Assembly: GCF_004122095.1 (NCBI RefSeq)
Contig: NZ_SAWZ01000004.1
Location: 62,001 to 126,000 of the forward strand
Direction: 5' to 3'
Length of the DNA: 64,000 bases
Origin: Pseudoxanthomonas composti
GTDB taxonomy: Bacteria > Pseudomonadota > Gammaproteobacteria > Xanthomonadales > Xanthomonadaceae
The notes beneath the pieces are model-generated. The model searched no databases and had not been told where the DNA came from. It saw only the letters and a program-made list of their open reading frames with translations. Both the position numbers and the translations under genes were made by a program. Of the stretch, positions 63,389 through 64,000 are shown one piece after another. Position 1 is the first letter of the stretch, and the number at the start of each line of letters is the position of its first letter.

Positions 63389-64000
63389 ATGATCGAGTGG
63401 TCCGTCGCATTGGTCTTCGCGGGCGCCTGCCTGGTTTTGACGCTGACGCCGGGCCCGGACATGATCCTGATCGCCTCCCGTAGCCTGAGCCAGAGCAAGG
63501 CGTCCGGCTTTTGCACCCTTGCCGGCATCCAAGTGGGCACGTATTGCCACGCCCTGGCCGCGGCCCTGGGGTTGTCGCAGTTGCTGGTCAGCGCGCCGGC
63601 AGCCTACGACGCGGTGCGCTTTCTCGGTGCGGCTTACCTGGCCTTCCTTGCCTGGAAGGCCTTCAGGTCGCCGGGCGCCGCGCTTGAGGCCAGGTAGGGT
63701 CTTGCCAGCGACTCGATGTGGCGGATCTTTCGGCAGGGCCTGACCACCAACCTGTTGAACCCGAAGATGGCCTTGTTCGTCCTGGCCCTGTTTCCCCAGT
63801 TCGTCCGGCCTTCGAGCGGGTCGCTGGTCGCGCAGATGCTCGTCCTGGCCACCATCCTGAACGCCATGGGGCTGCTGGTTAACGGCGCGGTGATTGTTCT
63901 GGTCAGCAAGCTGGGGCGCAGGCTGGCGACCAGCGCGCAGACCGGCAAGCGGCTGAACCGCGTGCTCGGCACGGTCTACCTCGGGCTGGCGTGCCGGCTG
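63389..64000 (+). pseudogene. LysE family exporter, interrupted by an in-frame amber stop
   Basis: The reading frame MIEWSVALVFAGACLVLTLTPGPDMILI begins a LysE/RhtB-type exporter: LTLTPGPDMILIASRSL is the family signature (about 18-34). A TAG at 63695-63697 ends the frame after 102 codons. The same frame continues, open, to the window edge, and the downstream part (TTNLLNPKMALFVLALFPQFV) matches the middle of the family. So one nonsense mutation (or a sequencing error) splits an otherwise intact gene. The 3' end is outside the window. Confidence 0.75.

Noticed and set aside
63695-63697. Programmed selenocysteine or readthrough at the LysE stop
   Set aside because: The codon is TAG, not TGA, and no recoding element was seen; a plain nonsense mutation or a sequencing error is simpler.

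Overview
The window looks like chromosomal DNA of a high-GC gammaproteobacterium of the family Xanthomonadaceae (Xanthomonas, Pseudoxanthomonas or Stenotrophomonas group). The evidence is a phytochrome that lacks a histidine kinase and is paired with a heme oxygenase as in Xanthomonas, a perfect CRP/Clp-type site, secreted glycoside hydrolases, a TonB-dependent receptor, and intergenic palindromes of the GTGGGAGCGGC and GAGGAACGAG kinds common in this family. The genus is an inference. No rRNA, tRNA, CRISPR array or intact insertion sequence was seen.

Layout. 0-5 kb: the start of a TauD/TfdA-like dioxygenase, a secreted GH43 glycosidase, a DUF3829 lipoprotein, an Frm2-like nitroreductase and a VOC protein. 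5-11.5 kb: an outer-membrane barrel protein, two divergent SDR/regulator pairs (AraC and LysR), and two paralogous secreted proteins of unknown function that share an identical 18-nt upstream box. 11.5-16.6 kb: an AI-2E family permease, then a helicase and exonuclease pair resembling MrfA/MrfB of Bacillus subtilis. 16.8-21.1 kb: a DUF4198 protein, a multi-EF-hand protein and a heme-type TonB receptor. 21.2-24.7 kb: a saccharopine-dehydrogenase-like oxidoreductase and a BlaI/M56-peptidase pair behind a perfect 18-bp dyad. 24.9-27.5 kb: three small I78-like lipoproteins around a topoisomerase IB.

27.7-33.8 kb: gltB-gltD, glutamate synthase. 33.9-37.7 kb: two tandem acyltransferases and a BenE-type permease. 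37.9-41.7 kb: a GH5 cellulase, then bphO-bphP, where bphO makes the biliverdin that the phytochrome binds. 41.9-48.6 kb: a PepSY protein, a sugar-phosphate mutarotase, an MFS exporter, a YchJ-like protein, folE and a GH92 alpha-mannosidase. 48.6-58.5 kb: small membrane and hypothetical proteins, a TonB-like proline-rich protein, a Tat-exported aminotransferase and an RluA-type pseudouridine synthase. 58.6-61.4 kb: a lower-GC patch with an XRE regulator and orphan genes including a DUF4265 protein, probably acquired. 61.4-64 kb: a LysR/SDR divergent pair and a LysE-type exporter interrupted by an in-frame amber stop.

Most neighbours are independent short transcription units. Clear functional units are gltBD, bphOP, the BlaI/M56 pair, the helicase/exonuclease pair, the DUF4198/EF-hand/TonB-receptor set, and the four-nucleotide-overlapping membrane pair at 49.9-51.0 kb. 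Intergenic space is rich in repeats: REP-like hairpins, a 13-copy heptamer array, GAGGAACGAG inverted repeats, and a tandem duplication of about 260 bp at 53.8-54.3 kb.
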